A stretch of DNA of 64,000 bases. Origin: Arthrobacter pityocampae. GTDB lineage: Bacteria > Actinomycetota > Actinomycetes > Actinomycetales > Micrococcaceae. The stretch is taken from assembly GCF_002927275.1 (NCBI RefSeq), contig NZ_PRKW01000001.1, positions 744,001 to 808,000 on the forward strand. Reading direction: 5' to 3'. A program made the position numbers and the translations under genes. The notes under the pieces are model-generated. The model worked only from the letters and a program-made list of their open reading frames with translations, was not told where the DNA came from and made no database searches. Positions 54,998 through 63,910 of this stretch are shown piece after piece; positions within the stretch are counted from its first letter, which is position 1, and the number at the start of each line of letters is the position of its first letter.

Positions 54998-55029
54998 TAT
55001 AGCAGCGTTATATGAACTGGGTCACAACC

Positions 55030-55035
55030 TACAAT
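55030..55035 (+). promoter_or_regulatory. -10 box TACAAT of ptsI
   Basis: TACAAT about 62 nt before ATG 55097. No clean -35. Confidence 0.4.
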
Positions 55036-55096
55036 TGTCCTGCGCGCCACAATGGTGTTGGACCCAGATCCACCGGCAAGGAAACGAGGACGTTCA

Positions 55097-56779
55097 ATGG
55101 AGAATTTCGCAGGTGTCGGGGTCAGCCCCGGACGCGTGATCGGCCCGGTCCGGCACATGCCGCCGTCCGTCGGGGAACCCCCCGCCGGCGAGCGCCACGA
55201 TACCGACACTCCGGAGGAGTCCGTCGCCGCCCTCAAAGCCGCGGCGAAGACCGTGCAGGAGGAGCTCAAGCGCAGGGCCGGCATCGCCAAGGGCGACGCC
55301 AAGGCCGTCCTGCAGGCCACTTCGCTGATGGCGACGGATCCCCTGCTGCTGAAGTCCGCGACGAAGCTCATCAACAACGGCGCCTCCCCCGCCCGGGCCG
55401 TCTGGGAGGCGGGCGCCTCCGTGGCCGAGATGCTGCACAATCTCGGCGGCTACATGGCCGAGCGCACCGCCGATGTCCTCGATGTGCGCTCGCGCATCGT
55501 GGCGGAACTGCGCGGACTCCCCGCGCCGGGCATCCCGTCCTCCGACACGCCCTTCATCCTCGTCGCCGAGGACCTCGCCCCTGCGGACACCGCCACCCTC
55601 GACCCCGCCGTGGTCCTCGCCCTCGTCACCTCCGGCGGCGGCCCGCAGTCCCACACCGCCATCATCGCGCGCGCCCTCGGACTGCCCGCCGTCGTAGCCG
55701 CCTCCGGCGTGGACGACATCGACGAGGGCACCCCCGTCTTCGTGGACGGCGCCGCAGGGACCCTCAGCCTCCGGCCCGGCGCCGAGGAGGAAGCAGCGGC
55801 CGAGGCCTACGCGACCGCAGCGGCCGCGCTCGCCGTGTTCGACGGCGTGGGCGTGACGGCCGATGGGCACGAGGTGCCATTGCTGGCCAACGTCGGCGGG
55901 GCGGCCGACGCCGTCAAGGCCGCCGAGGCGAAGGCCCAGGGCGTGGGCCTGCTCCGGACGGAGTTCTGCTTCCTCGGACGCGATACGGAGCCGACCGCCC
56001 AGGAGCAGGTCGAGGCCTACAAGGGCGTCTTCGATGCCTTCCCCGGCAGGAAGGTGGTGGTCCGCACGCTCGACGCCGGCGCGGACAAGCCGCTGCCCTT
56101 CCTCACCGACACCTCGGAACCCAATCCTGCGCTCGGGGTCCGCGGCTACCGCACCGACCTGACCTCGCCGGGCGTCCTGGAACGGCAGCTGAAGGCCATC
56201 GCGGACGCCGCCGCCCAGTCGAGCGCGGACGTCTGGGTCATGGCGCCGATGATCTCCACGGCGGAGGAGGCCGCGGACTTCGCGAAGCTGTGCAGCAACG
56301 CCGGCCTCCAGACGCCGGGCGTGATGGTCGAGGTCCCCTCGGCGGCCGTCATGGCGGAGTCGATCCTCGGCGAGGTGTCCTTCGCGAGCCTGGGGACCAA
56401 CGACCTCACGCAGTACACGATGGCCGCCGACCGGCAGCTCGGCTCCCTCGCCGCGCTCAACAACTCCTGGCAGCCCGCCGTCCTCCGCATGGTGAAGCTG
56501 ACGGTGGACGGCTCCGCAGCCGAAGGGCACGCGAAGCCCGTCGGGGTGTGCGGCGAGGCCGCGGCGGACCCCGCGCTCGCCGTCGTCCTCGTGGGACTCG
56601 GCATCTCGACGCTGTCCATGACACCGCGGGCCCTCGCCGGGGTGGGTGCCGTACTGAACAGCGTCACCCTGGCCGACGCGCAGCGCATCGCCGGGATCGC
56701 CGTGGCCTCGCCGACTGCGGCCGAGGCGAAGTCCCGGGTCCGCGCAGAACTGCCCGTCCTGGAATCGCTCGGCCTGTAG
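55097..56779 (+). CDS. ptsI: PTS enzyme I (phosphoenolpyruvate-protein phosphotransferase)
   Basis: 560-aa EI, transferring phosphate from PEP to HPr. HPr-binding N-terminal domain, phospho-His186 (GGGPQSHTAIIARAL), PEP barrel with LLRTEFCFLGRDTEPTAQEQ, DLTQYTMAADRQLG, and active-site Cys485 (GVCGEAAADP). ATG 55097 is chosen after GAGGA; a longer in-frame start exists. No ptsH follows, unlike the usual order, and the gene ends at a hairpin. Confidence 0.95.
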   Translation: MENFAGVGVSPGRVIGPVRHMPPSVGEPPAGERHDTDTPEESVAALKAAAKTVQEELKRRAGIAKGDAKAVLQATSLMATDPLLLKSATKLINNGASPARAVWEAGASVAEMLHNLGGYMAERTADVLDVRSRIVAELRGLPAPGIPSSDTPFILVAEDLAPADTATLDPAVVLALVTSGGGPQSHTAIIARALGLPAVVAASGVDDIDEGTPVFVDGAAGTLSLRPGAEEEAAAEAYATAAAALAVFDGVGVTADGHEVPLLANVGGAADAVKAAEAKAQGVGLLRTEFCFLGRDTEPTAQEQVEAYKGVFDAFPGRKVVVRTLDAGADKPLPFLTDTSEPNPALGVRGYRTDLTSPGVLERQLKAIADAAAQSSADVWVMAPMISTAEEAADFAKLCSNAGLQTPGVMVEVPSAAVMAESILGEVSFASLGTNDLTQYTMAADRQLGSLAALNNSWQPAVLRMVKLTVDGSAAEGHAKPVGVCGEAAADPALAVVLVGLGISTLSMTPRALAGVGAVLNSVTLADAQRIAGIAVASPTAAEAKSRVRAELPVLESLGL

Positions 56780-56783
56780 GCGC

Positions 56784-56812
56784 CCGGCCGGGGGCGGCGC
56801 GCCCCCGGCCGG
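56784..56812 (+). terminator. Terminator of ptsI
   Basis: Perfect 12-bp arms (56784-56795 and 56801-56812) with a 5-nt loop, starting 5 bp after the ptsI stop. Confidence 0.7.
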
Positions 56813-56887
56813 CGGCAGGGTCCCGCCTCAGAGGACGCCCACGACACTGCACCTCGCGGAGGGCTCGATGGTGACGGGCGCGCCCCG

Positions 56888-57109
56888 TCAGAGGGGCAGT
56901 GCCGATGCGGGATCGACGCCGGCGGCGAGTTTCACCACCTCGTCCACCGGGAGTTCCGCCACCTCGGCGACAGCCGTGATGTCCTCCCCCTGCGTGATCG
57001 CCTCGACCACTGCCTCCTGCAGGACCAGATCGGCCCGGTCGAGCTCGAACTGGACGTCCTCCTTGTCCGCGGCAGCGACACTGATGTTCAGCAGATGATC
57101 CTTCGTCAT
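56888..57109 (-). CDS. Small hypothetical protein, 73 aa
   Basis: Acidic, helical, with VLQEAVVEAITQGEDITAVA and ELPVDEVVKLAAGVDP, which resembles a short helix-turn-helix. Not recognised. ATG at 57109. Confidence 0.5.
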   Translation of the reverse strand: MTKDHLLNISVAAADKEDVQFELDRADLVLQEAVVEAITQGEDITAVAEVAELPVDEVVKLAAGVDPASALPL

Positions 57110-57290
57110 AGCAGGTGGGTACCTCACGTCGTGGTTGAACGGTGTGGCGCGGGCCTCCCTGCCACGCGGATGACCTGCGCTGGGGGTGCCGTTGTCGCGA
57201 CCATCCTAGCGATTCACGGCGCGGCGCGGAATGGGTCACCGATGGCGTGCACACCTGCCGCCTGTCATCCCGTGTGTCGGCTCCGCGGCA

Positions 57291-57305
57291 TACTCTCGGC
57301 CCATG
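57291..57305 (+). promoter_or_regulatory. Leaderless promoter TACTCT-N6-ATG
   Basis: TACTCT (57291-57296), CGGCCC, ATG 57303. Confidence 0.5.
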
Positions 57306-57599
57306 GCACAGCGACCGGGATGGCATGGCATCCCACCCAGTGAGGACCGGTACGTCCCTCCGCTCCAGCTCGAGGCACCCGACGGCGACGTCGTCGAGCC
57401 GACCCGCTCCCCCGCCCTCTGGGTGGAACTCGACTATCCCGACGGGAGCCGGCGCACCATGAAGGGATTCGCGATGGCCTGGACGGGCACCATGGTGCGG
57501 GCGCAGTGGATCGAGTACTCCCGTGCACGCGAGGCCTGGGTGGACGCCTCGCGCTGCCGGCGTCGGACCCTGGCACCGCACCCCTCGCACGCGTCCTGA
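57303..57599 (+). CDS. Small paralogous protein 1, 98 aa
   Basis: Soluble, with conserved blocks GWHGIPPSEDRYVPP, ALWVELDYPDGSRRT and GFAMAWTGTMVRAQW, shared with the protein at 57723. The Trp-rich core and WxxY/F pattern suggest a small beta fold. ATG 57303 decided by leaderless spacing. Function unknown. Confidence 0.7.
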   Translation: MAQRPGWHGIPPSEDRYVPPLQLEAPDGDVVEPTRSPALWVELDYPDGSRRTMKGFAMAWTGTMVRAQWIEYSRAREAWVDASRCRRRTLAPHPSHAS

Positions 57600-57667
57600 A
57601 CAGGCACCCGACGCGGCCCGCAGCCGGCGACAGCCACGGGCCCGCGCCCGCGCCCGTGGCGCCCTCG

Positions 57668-57682
57668 TAGACTGGGCGTATG
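57668..57682 (+). promoter_or_regulatory. Leaderless promoter TAGACT-N6-ATG
   Basis: TAGACT (57668-57673), GGGCGT, ATG 57680 of a 16-codon leader. Confidence 0.5.
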
Positions 57683-57730
57683 CACGAGCCCACACCGAGC
57701 GCCGGCCGTCGCGCAGGCCTGCGTGGCTAG
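57680..57730 (+). CDS. 16-codon leaderless leader peptide upstream of paralog 2
   Basis: Frame MHEPTPSAGRRAGLRG, stop TAG at 57728-57730. Its last codons overlap the GTG start (57723) of paralog 2 by 8 bp, in a different frame. Translational coupling or attenuation is possible. Confidence 0.4.
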   Translation: MHEPTPSAGRRAGLRG

Positions 57731-58022
57731 GGCGGCCGGGTGGCACGGACTCCCACCGACGACGCACCAGTTCGTTCCCCCGATCCAGCTCGAGCCGCCG
57801 ACCCGGGGGATCACGGACTCCGTGTCCCCCGCCCCTGCACTCTGGGTGGACCTCGAGTACCCGGACGGCTCCCGGCAGACCGTCCGGGGCTTCGCAATGG
57901 CCTGGACCAGCACGGCGGTCCTCGCGCAGTGGGTCGAATTCTCCCTCGCCCGCAGTGCCTGGGTCCGCCCGGAGCAGTGCACGCGGCGGTCGATCCCCGG
58001 CCGTCCAGGCATACGGGACTGA
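57723..58022 (+). CDS. Small paralogous protein 2, 99 aa
   Basis: Aligned end to end with the protein at 57303: GWHGLPPTTHQFVPP, ALWVDLEYPDGSRQT, GFAMAWTSTAVLAQW. The N-terminal match puts the start at GTG 57723. Head-to-tail duplication, coding units 420 bp apart. Confidence 0.7.
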   Translation: MARAAGWHGLPPTTHQFVPPIQLEPPTRGITDSVSPAPALWVDLEYPDGSRQTVRGFAMAWTSTAVLAQWVEFSLARSAWVRPEQCTRRSIPGRPGIRD

Positions 58023-58039
58023 AACCCGGAGGCCGCCGG

Positions 58040-58054
58040 TAGCATCGGTGCATG
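58040..58054 (+). promoter_or_regulatory. Leaderless promoter TAGCAT-N6-ATG
   Basis: TAGCAT (58040-58045), CGGTGC, ATG 58052. Confidence 0.45.
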
Positions 58055-58441
58055 GAATCTACCGAGGTTGTCCGGCGGTACTGGTCGTCGGTGTGGAGCA
58101 GGAACTGGGCTGCCGTCGGGCAGACGCTCGCCGAGGACGTGACGGTGTTCTGGCCCGTGACCCGCGAGATCATCCGCGGCAGGGACAACATGGTTGCGGT
58201 GAACTCGGAGCGCAGGAACGGCTGGAGCATCGACGTGCTCGAGGTCTACGACGCCGGCGAGGTGGTGGTGTCCGAGGTGCAGGTGCCGCAGGAGGACGTC
58301 GGGATCTTCCGCGTCGTATCGATCTGGACCGTGTCCGGCGGCGTCATCACCTCGGGCCGGGAGTACTGGACCCTGTACGGCGGAGAGGAAGGCCTCGACT
58401 GGCGGCGGAAGTACACCAGCGTCGGAGACCTTCCCTCCTGA
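58052..58441 (+). CDS. NTF2-like (SnoaL-type) domain protein
   Basis: 129-aa cone-shaped NTF2-like fold: ESTEVVRRYWSSVWSRNWAA, TVFWPVTREIIRGRD and late RVVSIWTVSGGVITSGREYW. Role unknown. Leaderless ATG. Confidence 0.75.
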   Translation: MESTEVVRRYWSSVWSRNWAAVGQTLAEDVTVFWPVTREIIRGRDNMVAVNSERRNGWSIDVLEVYDAGEVVVSEVQVPQEDVGIFRVVSIWTVSGGVITSGREYWTLYGGEEGLDWRRKYTSVGDLPS

Positions 58442-58526
58442 ACCCTACGGCACCGGCCGTGCGGACGCGGAGGGAACGGCAGCCGCATCGTGGCCGGCCG
58501 CTCGCGCGTTCCACAGGCCGTCCGGT

Positions 58527-59141
58527 CTAGCTCATGACGAGGCTGCGGTACTGGGGGTTGTCCGCCAGGAAGGCCTGCACCTGCTCGCAGTACGGCAGGG
58601 CGGCAAGCCGGCGCTTGTGGGCGTCGAGCAGGACCTTGCGGATGATGACACCCTCCAGTCCGGCGCCCTCGAAGGCCGCTGCGACCACCGTGCGGTGCAG
58701 CCGCAGCGTGCCGGCCCGCAGGGAGTAGGAGACGTAGCCCGCGAGCATCCCATCCTGGAAGAGCTCGAAGCGCTGGTTCATGGGATTGTCGCGGAAGGCG
58801 CCGGGACGCTCCGCTCCGCCCGAGTTCTCGCGTGCATCGGCGATGCGACGCTCCAGCTCGTCCGCGAGGCGCTCGTAGTCCTCCTGGGCGCCGTACGGCG
58901 GGAAGTCGGCGTCGAGCACCCGGTACATCTGGTTGACCCAGCGGCGGAGCTGGCGCGTGGTGACACCCGTGAAATCGTAGGGCAGCACGAGCGGCTCGGC
59001 CGGCTGGCGGACCGGGGAGGCGTGGCCGGTCGCCATCCCGGGCCATGCGTCGAGAGCGGTGCCATTGTCAATGGGGAGTTCAGGGGCTGCATCGTCATCG
59101 ATACGAGCGGAAGTGGACGACGTCTGGGCTGTGGATGTCAT
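58527..59141 (-). CDS. GNAT-type (YjdJ/Acetyltransf_CG) protein with N-terminal extension
   Basis: 204 aa. The C-terminal domain (about 120-204) follows the short GNAT-like pattern RFELFQDGMLAGYVSYSLRA, GLEGVIIRKVLLDAHKR and YCEQVQAFLADNPQYR. The N-terminal part (about 50-115) is helical (TRQLRRWVNQMYRVLDADF). GAAGGTC precedes ATG 59141. Confidence 0.75.
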   Translation of the reverse strand: MTSTAQTSSTSARIDDDAAPELPIDNGTALDAWPGMATGHASPVRQPAEPLVLPYDFTGVTTRQLRRWVNQMYRVLDADFPPYGAQEDYERLADELERRIADARENSGGAERPGAFRDNPMNQRFELFQDGMLAGYVSYSLRAGTLRLHRTVVAAAFEGAGLEGVIIRKVLLDAHKRRLAALPYCEQVQAFLADNPQYRSLVMS

Positions 59142-59148
59142 GGCTTGA

Positions 59149-59236
59149 CCTTCAGGTCAGAAAGGAGCAGGCCGTTTTCTTGACCTCCCCCTAATCTAGC
59201 TGTCGACTAGGGGGATGTAAAGCTAGTTTGTCTAGC
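59149..59236. promoter_or_regulatory. Cluster of inverted repeats and four CTAG motifs
   Basis: TGACCTtcAGGTCA (59149-59162), CCCCCTA...TAGGGGG (59187-59214) and GCTAGtttgtCTAGC (59222-59236). CTAG occurs at 59196, 59207, 59223 and 59232, rare in such GC-rich DNA. A compact control region between tsaD and the acetyltransferase gene. Confidence 0.5.
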
Positions 59237-59247
59237 AATCAGCAGAC

Positions 59248-60333
59248 TTATGCGCTGGCGAGCGTAATGCTCGTGACGGGGAGTGATGGATCGGTCCCGA
59301 AGGCGATGCCGCTCGGGCTGCCCCCGTCCAGGACGATCTGCGCTCCGAGCGCGGCGACCATGGCGCCGTTATCGGTGCACAGCGAGGGCGCCGGGACCGT
59401 CAGCGTGATGCCGGCGGCCTCGCACCTCTCGGCGGTCAGCTCACGGAGCCGCCGGTTGGCGGCCACTCCCCCACCCAGCAGCAGCGTGGTGATCCCGTGC
59501 TCGCGGCAGGCGAGGACGGCTTTCGACGTGATGATGTCCACGACGGCCTCCTGGAAGGACGCCGCGATGTCCGCCACCGGCACCTCCAGGCCTGCGGCTT
59601 CGTACTGCTCCACCGAGCGGGCGACGGCGGTCTTCAGGCCGCTGAAGGACCAGTCGTAGCGGTGGGGCCCGGGCTGCTCGGCCGTGCCCATGTACTTGGG
59701 CTGCGACAGGCCGCGTGGAAAACGGATGGCTGTGGGATCACCCTGCTGCGCGAGGCGGTCGATGGCCGGGCCGCCCGGATACCCGAGGCCCAGGATCCGG
59801 GCGGTCTTGTCGTAGGCCTCACCGGCGGCGTCGTCGATGGTGGACCCGAGCAGTTCGACGTCCTTCGCGATGTCGATGACGCGGAGGATCTCGGTGTGCC
59901 CTCCCGAGACGAGCAACGCGCCGAGATTCGGCGGCAGGCCGTCGCTGAACGTGCCGCCGACCATGCCGACCCCGACGTGCGCCACGAGGTGGTTGATCGC
60001 GTAGAGCGGCTTGCCGGTGGCCACGGCGAGCGCCTTCGCCGCCGAGACGCCGACCATGAGGGCACCGGAGAGCCCGGGGCCCGCGGTGACGGCGATCGCG
60101 TCGAGCTCGTCGAGCGTGACGTCGGCGTCGTCCAGCGCCGCCCGGAGGGTGGGCACGAAGGCCTCGAGGTGGGCGCGCGAGGCGATCTCCGGGATGACGC
60201 CGCCGAAGCGGACGTGCTCGTCCATCGAGGAGGACACGGTGTTGGTCAGCAGCTCGGTGCCGCGAACGATCCCCACGCCGGTCTCGTCGCAGGAGGATTC
60301 GATGCCGAGCACCAGGGGGCGGGCGGTTCTCAT
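59248..60333 (-). CDS. tsaD: tRNA N6-threonylcarbamoyladenosine synthase TsaD
   Basis: 361-aa Kae1/TsaD ATPase that installs t6A37 with TsaB and Tsa[17 protein letters not shown] opens it, metal-binding HLVAH within [13 protein letters not shown], and the nucleotide site [14 protein letters not shown] 60333 overlaps rimI by 4 bp. Confidence 0.95.
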   Translation of the reverse strand: MRTARPLVLGIESSCDETGVGIVRGTELLTNTVSSSMDEHVRFGGVIPEIASRAHLEAFVPTLRAALDDADVTLDELDAIAVTAGPGLSGALMVGVSAAKALAVATGKPLYAINHLVAHVGVGMVGGTFSDGLPPNLGALLVSGGHTEILRVIDIAKDVELLGSTIDDAAGEAYDKTARILGLGYPGGPAIDRLAQQGDPTAIRFPRGLSQPKYMGTAEQPGPHRYDWSFSGLKTAVARSVEQYEAAGLEVPVADIAASFQEAVVDIITSKAVLACREHGITTLLLGGGVAANRRLRELTAERCEAAGITLTVPAPSLCTDNGAMVAALGAQIVLDGGSPSGIAFGTDPSLPVTSITLASA

Positions 60334-60797
60334 GATGTCCCTTCTCCGTTCGCGGCCAGGACCAGACGCATCACCCAGGCGTCGACGCCGTCGCGGTAGT
60401 ACTTCTTGCGGGTGTGGATCTGCCGGAACCCGAACCGCGTGTACAGGCCCTGGGCCCGGGGGTTGTCGGCCCGGACCTCGAGCATCACGGTGTCGGCGCC
60501 GCGCCGTCGTGCCTCCCCGAGCAGTTCCGTGAGCAGGGCCCGTCCGATGCCCCGGCCCTCGAAGCGCGGGAGGACGCCGATGGTCTGGATGTCCGCCGTC
60601 GTGTCGATCACCATGAGACCGGCATAGCCGACGGCCTCGCCGTCCACCTCGGCGACGAGGTAGCGCCGGGTGTCCGGCTGGAAGAACTCCGTGTAGAACA
60701 TCTCCAGCGGCCAGGCGTCGGTGGGGAACAGCTCGTTCTCGAGCCGGCCGATCGTCTCGATGTCCTCGAAGGCCAGGTCCCGCAGCAGGAAGCTCAC
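60330..60797 (-). CDS. rimI: Ribosomal protein S18 alanine N-acetyltransferase RimI
   Basis: 155-aa GNAT that acetylates the S18 N-terminus. Typical run [20 protein letters not shown] and [16 protein letters not shown] start at 60797. Its place between tsaD and tsaB is the usual actinobacterial order. Confidence 0.93.
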   Translation of the reverse strand: MSFLLRDLAFEDIETIGRLENELFPTDAWPLEMFYTEFFQPDTRRYLVAEVDGEAVGYAGLMVIDTTADIQTIGVLPRFEGRGIGRALLTELLGEARRRGADTVMLEVRADNPRAQGLYTRFGFRQIHTRKKYYRDGVDAWVMRLVLAANGEGTS

Positions 60798-61474
60798 GCC
60801 GTCGCCCGCTTCCGCGGCCCGGGCACCTGCGCGTCCGATTCGCGGAGGTACAGCGGCGCGGTGTCCCGCAGGGGAACGCCGGCGAGCAGCCGCAGGCGGG
60901 CCACGCGCGCGAGGGATGCGGCGTCCGGGTCCGCTGCCGCGAAGGCCGGTACGCCGTCCACGGCGTCGGGGTACAGGCCCGCGGCACGTCCGACGAGCGG
61001 CAGTCCCGCGGGGAGCGTGGCGGCGGCGCCCACGTGCGGACCGTCGAGGAGGTCGGGGAGGGCACCGGGCTCGGGCGACGCCCGGTATGGCGCCCAGTAC
61101 ACCTCGCCCCGGCGCGCGTCCGTCCCCACGAGGAACCTGCTGCCCGCCGCCACAGCGCCGCCCGCTGCGGCGTCATGGGCCAGGGCGTCCAGGCTCATGA
61201 CCCCGTGCAGGGGCACACCCCATACGAAGGCGAGAGTCCGGGCGGTGACGAGCCCGGCCCGCAGACCCGTGAACGGCCCCGGTCCGACGCCGGCGACGAC
61301 GCCGTCGAGGTCAGCCCCCGCCACCCCGGCCTCGGACAGGATCCGGTGCACTGCCGGGGCGAGGACCTCCGCGTGGGAGCGGGTGTCGGCACTGGCGAAC
61401 CGGCCGACGACGACGTCGTCGTGCAGGAGCGCGACGGTGGCCGCGGCGGAGGTGTCGAGGGCGAGGAGAAGCAC
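60794..61474 (-). CDS. tsaB: TsaB, threonylcarbamoyladenosine biosynthesis
   Basis: 226-aa TsaD partner. [18 protein letters not shown] opens it, [20 protein letters not shown] and [12 protein letters not shown] follow. It lacks the metal-binding histidines of TsaD. GTG start 61474; overlap with rimI 4 bp. Confidence 0.93.
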   Translation of the reverse strand: MLLLALDTSAAATVALLHDDVVVGRFASADTRSHAEVLAPAVHRILSEAGVAGADLDGVVAGVGPGPFTGLRAGLVTARTLAFVWGVPLHGVMSLDALAHDAAAGGAVAAGSRFLVGTDARRGEVYWAPYRASPEPGALPDLLDGPHVGAAATLPAGLPLVGRAAGLYPDAVDGVPAFAAADPDAASLARVARLRLLAGVPLRDTAPLYLRESDAQVPGPRKRATA

Positions 61475-61483
61475 CCGACAAGC

Positions 61484-62026
61484 CTAGTCGAGCACCAGCG
61501 CGGGCGGCTCGCCGTGCCACCGCGGACCGGCACCCGACAGCGTGACAGTGCGCACCTCGTCCTCGCCGTCGTCGTCGAAGTCCGTGACGATGCCGACTCC
61601 GGCCGGCCCGCTGCCGCCGAGCGGCCGGGTGATGTCCACGCGGAGCCAGCTCTCGGCCAGGTGCTCCACGCGTCCAGCGCCCCACTCGACGACCGTGACG
61701 TTGGCGTCGAGGGTGGCCTCGAGGTCGAGGTCGTCGACGGCGGCCGCGCTCTCGAGGCGGTAGGCGTCCACGTGGACGAGGCCGGGCCGGCCGTCGCGGG
61801 GGCGGTGCTGGCGGACGAGGACGAAGGTGGGCGAGATGATGCGGTCCTCGACGGCCAGGCCGCGCCCGAGCCCCTGGGTGAACGTGGTCTTGCCCGCCCC
61901 CAGCTCACCCGTGAGAACCAGCAGGTCCCCGGCTCGCAGGTGTCGGGAGAGCCCGGCGGCGAGCGCCTGCAGCTCGGCGGCCGAACCGACGTCGTACGAT
62001 GCCGACCACTCAGGAGCCGGTGCCAT
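61484..62026 (-). CDS. tsaE: TsaE, tRNA t6A ATPase
   Basis: 180 aa. P-loop LTGELGAGKTTFTQGLGRGL, then SPTFVLVRQ and VHVDAYRLES, the TsaE signatures. The longer frame upstream is not used: ATG 62026 is chosen, and the gene overlaps alr by 17 bp. Confidence 0.93.
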   Translation of the reverse strand: MAPAPEWSASYDVGSAAELQALAAGLSRHLRAGDLLVLTGELGAGKTTFTQGLGRGLAVEDRIISPTFVLVRQHRPRDGRPGLVHVDAYRLESAAAVDDLDLEATLDANVTVVEWGAGRVEHLAESWLRVDITRPLGGSGPAGVGIVTDFDDDGEDEVRTVTLSGAGPRWHGEPPALVLD

Positions 62027-63167
62027 CGCCGCCCTCCCGGGAGGTGTAGACCCGTTCCACGCGGTCGCTGATACGGGTGACGATCTCGTAGTTGATGGTC
62101 TGCGCGGCGGCGGCCCAGTCCTCGACGGGCGGTGCGTCGCTGCCGCCGAACAGGACGGCGCGTTCACCCAGGGGGCTCGCCGGGGTGCCCACCAGCCCGG
62201 TGGTACCGAAGTCGATGACGCACTGGTCCATGGCGATCCGGCCGACCACGGGGTAGACGCGCCCGCCCACCAGGACCGGCGCCCCGGTGGCGATACGCGG
62301 GACGCCGTCCGCGTACCCGACGGGGACGAGCCCCAGCGTCGTGGGCTTGCGGGTGCGGTAGGCGTACCCGTAGGAGACGCCCTGGCCCGCAGGCACCTCC
62401 TTGCAGTTCGCGACCGTGGTGCTGAACGTCATGACCGGGCGCAGCCCCAGGTCCTCGGACGCCTGGTCGGCGAAGGGCGAGAGCCCGTAGATGCCCAGGC
62501 CAACGCGCACCAGGTCGAAGTGGCAGTCGGGCCGCGAGAAGGTGGCGGGGGTGTTCGCGAGGTGCCGCACCTCGACGTCGATCCCGGCGTTCTCGGCGGC
62601 GGTGACGGCGGCGCGGAACGCCTGGACCTGCAGGTCGGTCTCGGGCCGGGCGGGCTCGTCGGCGACGGCCAGGTGGGAGAAGATCCCGACGACGCGGATG
62701 AGGCCTTCCTCCTGGTGGGCGACGGCGCGGGCCAGCAGTGCCTCCCACTGCTCCGGCGGGCAGCCGTTGCGGCCCAGCCCGGTGTCGATCTTCAGGTGCA
62801 CGATGGCGGGACGCTCGAGTTCGCGCGCCGCGGCGGCGACGTGCTCCAGCTCCCACCCGGAGATGCCCAGGTCCAGTCCGTGCTCCACGCCGGCGGTGAA
62901 GTCGGTCCGTGCGGTGTGCAGCCAGGCAAGGATGGGCGCCTCGATGCCGGCCCTCCTCAGGGCGACGCCCTCGCTGACGTGGGCCACCCCGAGCCACGCC
63001 GCTCCCGCCTCGAGCGCGGCGCGGGCCACCGGCAGCGCGCCGTGACCGTAGGCGTCGGCCTTCACGACGGCCATCACGCGTGCCGGGTGGGCGACGTCGC
63101 GGAGGTGGCGGATGTTGTGCCGCAGCGCATCGAGGTCGATCTCTGCGGCGCGTTCGGGGAAAGTCAC
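62010..63167 (-). CDS. alr: Alanine racemase
   Basis: 385-aa PLP enzyme giving D-alanine for peptidoglycan. PLP Lys in MAVVKADAYGHG, Tyr region YGYAYRTRKPTTLGLVPVGY, and RIAMDQCVIDFG. GTG 63167 lies 7 nt after CAGAAT on the minus strand; ATG 63176 would lie inside that box. Confidence 0.94.
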   Translation of the reverse strand: MTFPERAAEIDLDALRHNIRHLRDVAHPARVMAVVKADAYGHGALPVARAALEAGAAWLGVAHVSEGVALRRAGIEAPILAWLHTARTDFTAGVEHGLDLGISGWELEHVAAAARELERPAIVHLKIDTGLGRNGCPPEQWEALLARAVAHQEEGLIRVVGIFSHLAVADEPARPETDLQVQAFRAAVTAAENAGIDVEVRHLANTPATFSRPDCHFDLVRVGLGIYGLSPFADQASEDLGLRPVMTFSTTVANCKEVPAGQGVSYGYAYRTRKPTTLGLVPVGYADGVPRIATGAPVLVGGRVYPVVGRIAMDQCVIDFGTTGLVGTPASPLGERAVLFGGSDAPPVEDWAAAAQTINYEIVTRISDRVERVYTSREGGDGTGS

Positions 63168-63264
63168 CCGGCCCATTCTGCCAGTCCCGCCTGCACGTCC
63201 GCCGCCGGAGGGGCGCAGGACGGCGGGCTTGCGCCGGGCGGCACCGCCGGGAAGAATCGAAGAC

Positions 63265-63843
63265 ATGTTCGATCAGGTGCAGGACCGTCAGACCTGTGGC
63301 CTCCGGGGGGAGGACGGGCGGCGCTGCGGTGGAGCCCTGGTCGACGCGCCCGCCCCGGTCTGCCGGGCCCACGCCGCGGTGATCGGAGACTGGGTGGCGG
63401 CCGAGTACGGGGTGACCGACGTCCTGCCCGGCGCCTGCCGTGCCTGTGGCTCGCGCCTGGGTGTGCGGTATCCCTCCGCCTGGGTGTGCGCTGCCTGCGA
63501 GTGGCCGGTGGGTGACGTCCTCGACGACGGCCTGCCGCCGCCCCGTGTGGACATCGTGTACTACTTGCGCTTCGGGGACCGCATCAAGATCGGCACGACG
63601 GCGAACCCCCGGCAGCGGCTGGCCCGCCTGTGGCACGACGAGCTCCTGGCATTCGAGCGGGGAGACCGGCTCACGGAGCACCGGCGCCACCGGGAGTTCG
63701 CCGCCTCGCGGCTCGGCCGCTCCGAGTGGTTCACCGCGTCCCGAGATCTCGAGGAGCATGTCCGCGGTCTCGCTGCAGGGGTCGAGGACCCATGGGCCCG
63801 CTACGCGCGGTGGCTCGGTGAGGCTGCGGCGCTGCGGGGCTGA
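63265..63843 (+). CDS. GIY-YIG-like protein with two zinc-knuckle motifs
   Basis: 192 aa. N-terminal Cys/His cluster (CGLRGEDGRRCGG, CRAH), then a zinc ribbon CRACGSRLGV/CAACEWPVG. C-terminal GIY-YIG-type domain (VYYLRFGDRIKIGTTANPRQ, LTEHRRHREF, SEWFTAS), of the T5orf172 kind. A DNA-handling role is likely but not known. ATG 63265, 7 nt after AAGAAT. Confidence 0.7.
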   Translation: MFDQVQDRQTCGLRGEDGRRCGGALVDAPAPVCRAHAAVIGDWVAAEYGVTDVLPGACRACGSRLGVRYPSAWVCAACEWPVGDVLDDGLPPPRVDIVYYLRFGDRIKIGTTANPRQRLARLWHDELLAFERGDRLTEHRRHREFAASRLGRSEWFTASRDLEEHVRGLAAGVEDPWARYARWLGEAAALRG

Positions 63844-63910
63844 CCGGCCCTCCCCGAGAGGCAACCATGTCCTGGACGGAGTGCCGGAAGATGAAGGGCG
63901 CTCTGATGCA

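Noticed and set aside
56888-57109. ptsH (HPr) as the missing partner of ptsI
   Set aside because: The 73-aa protein has no HPr active-site His motif and is on the opposite strand.
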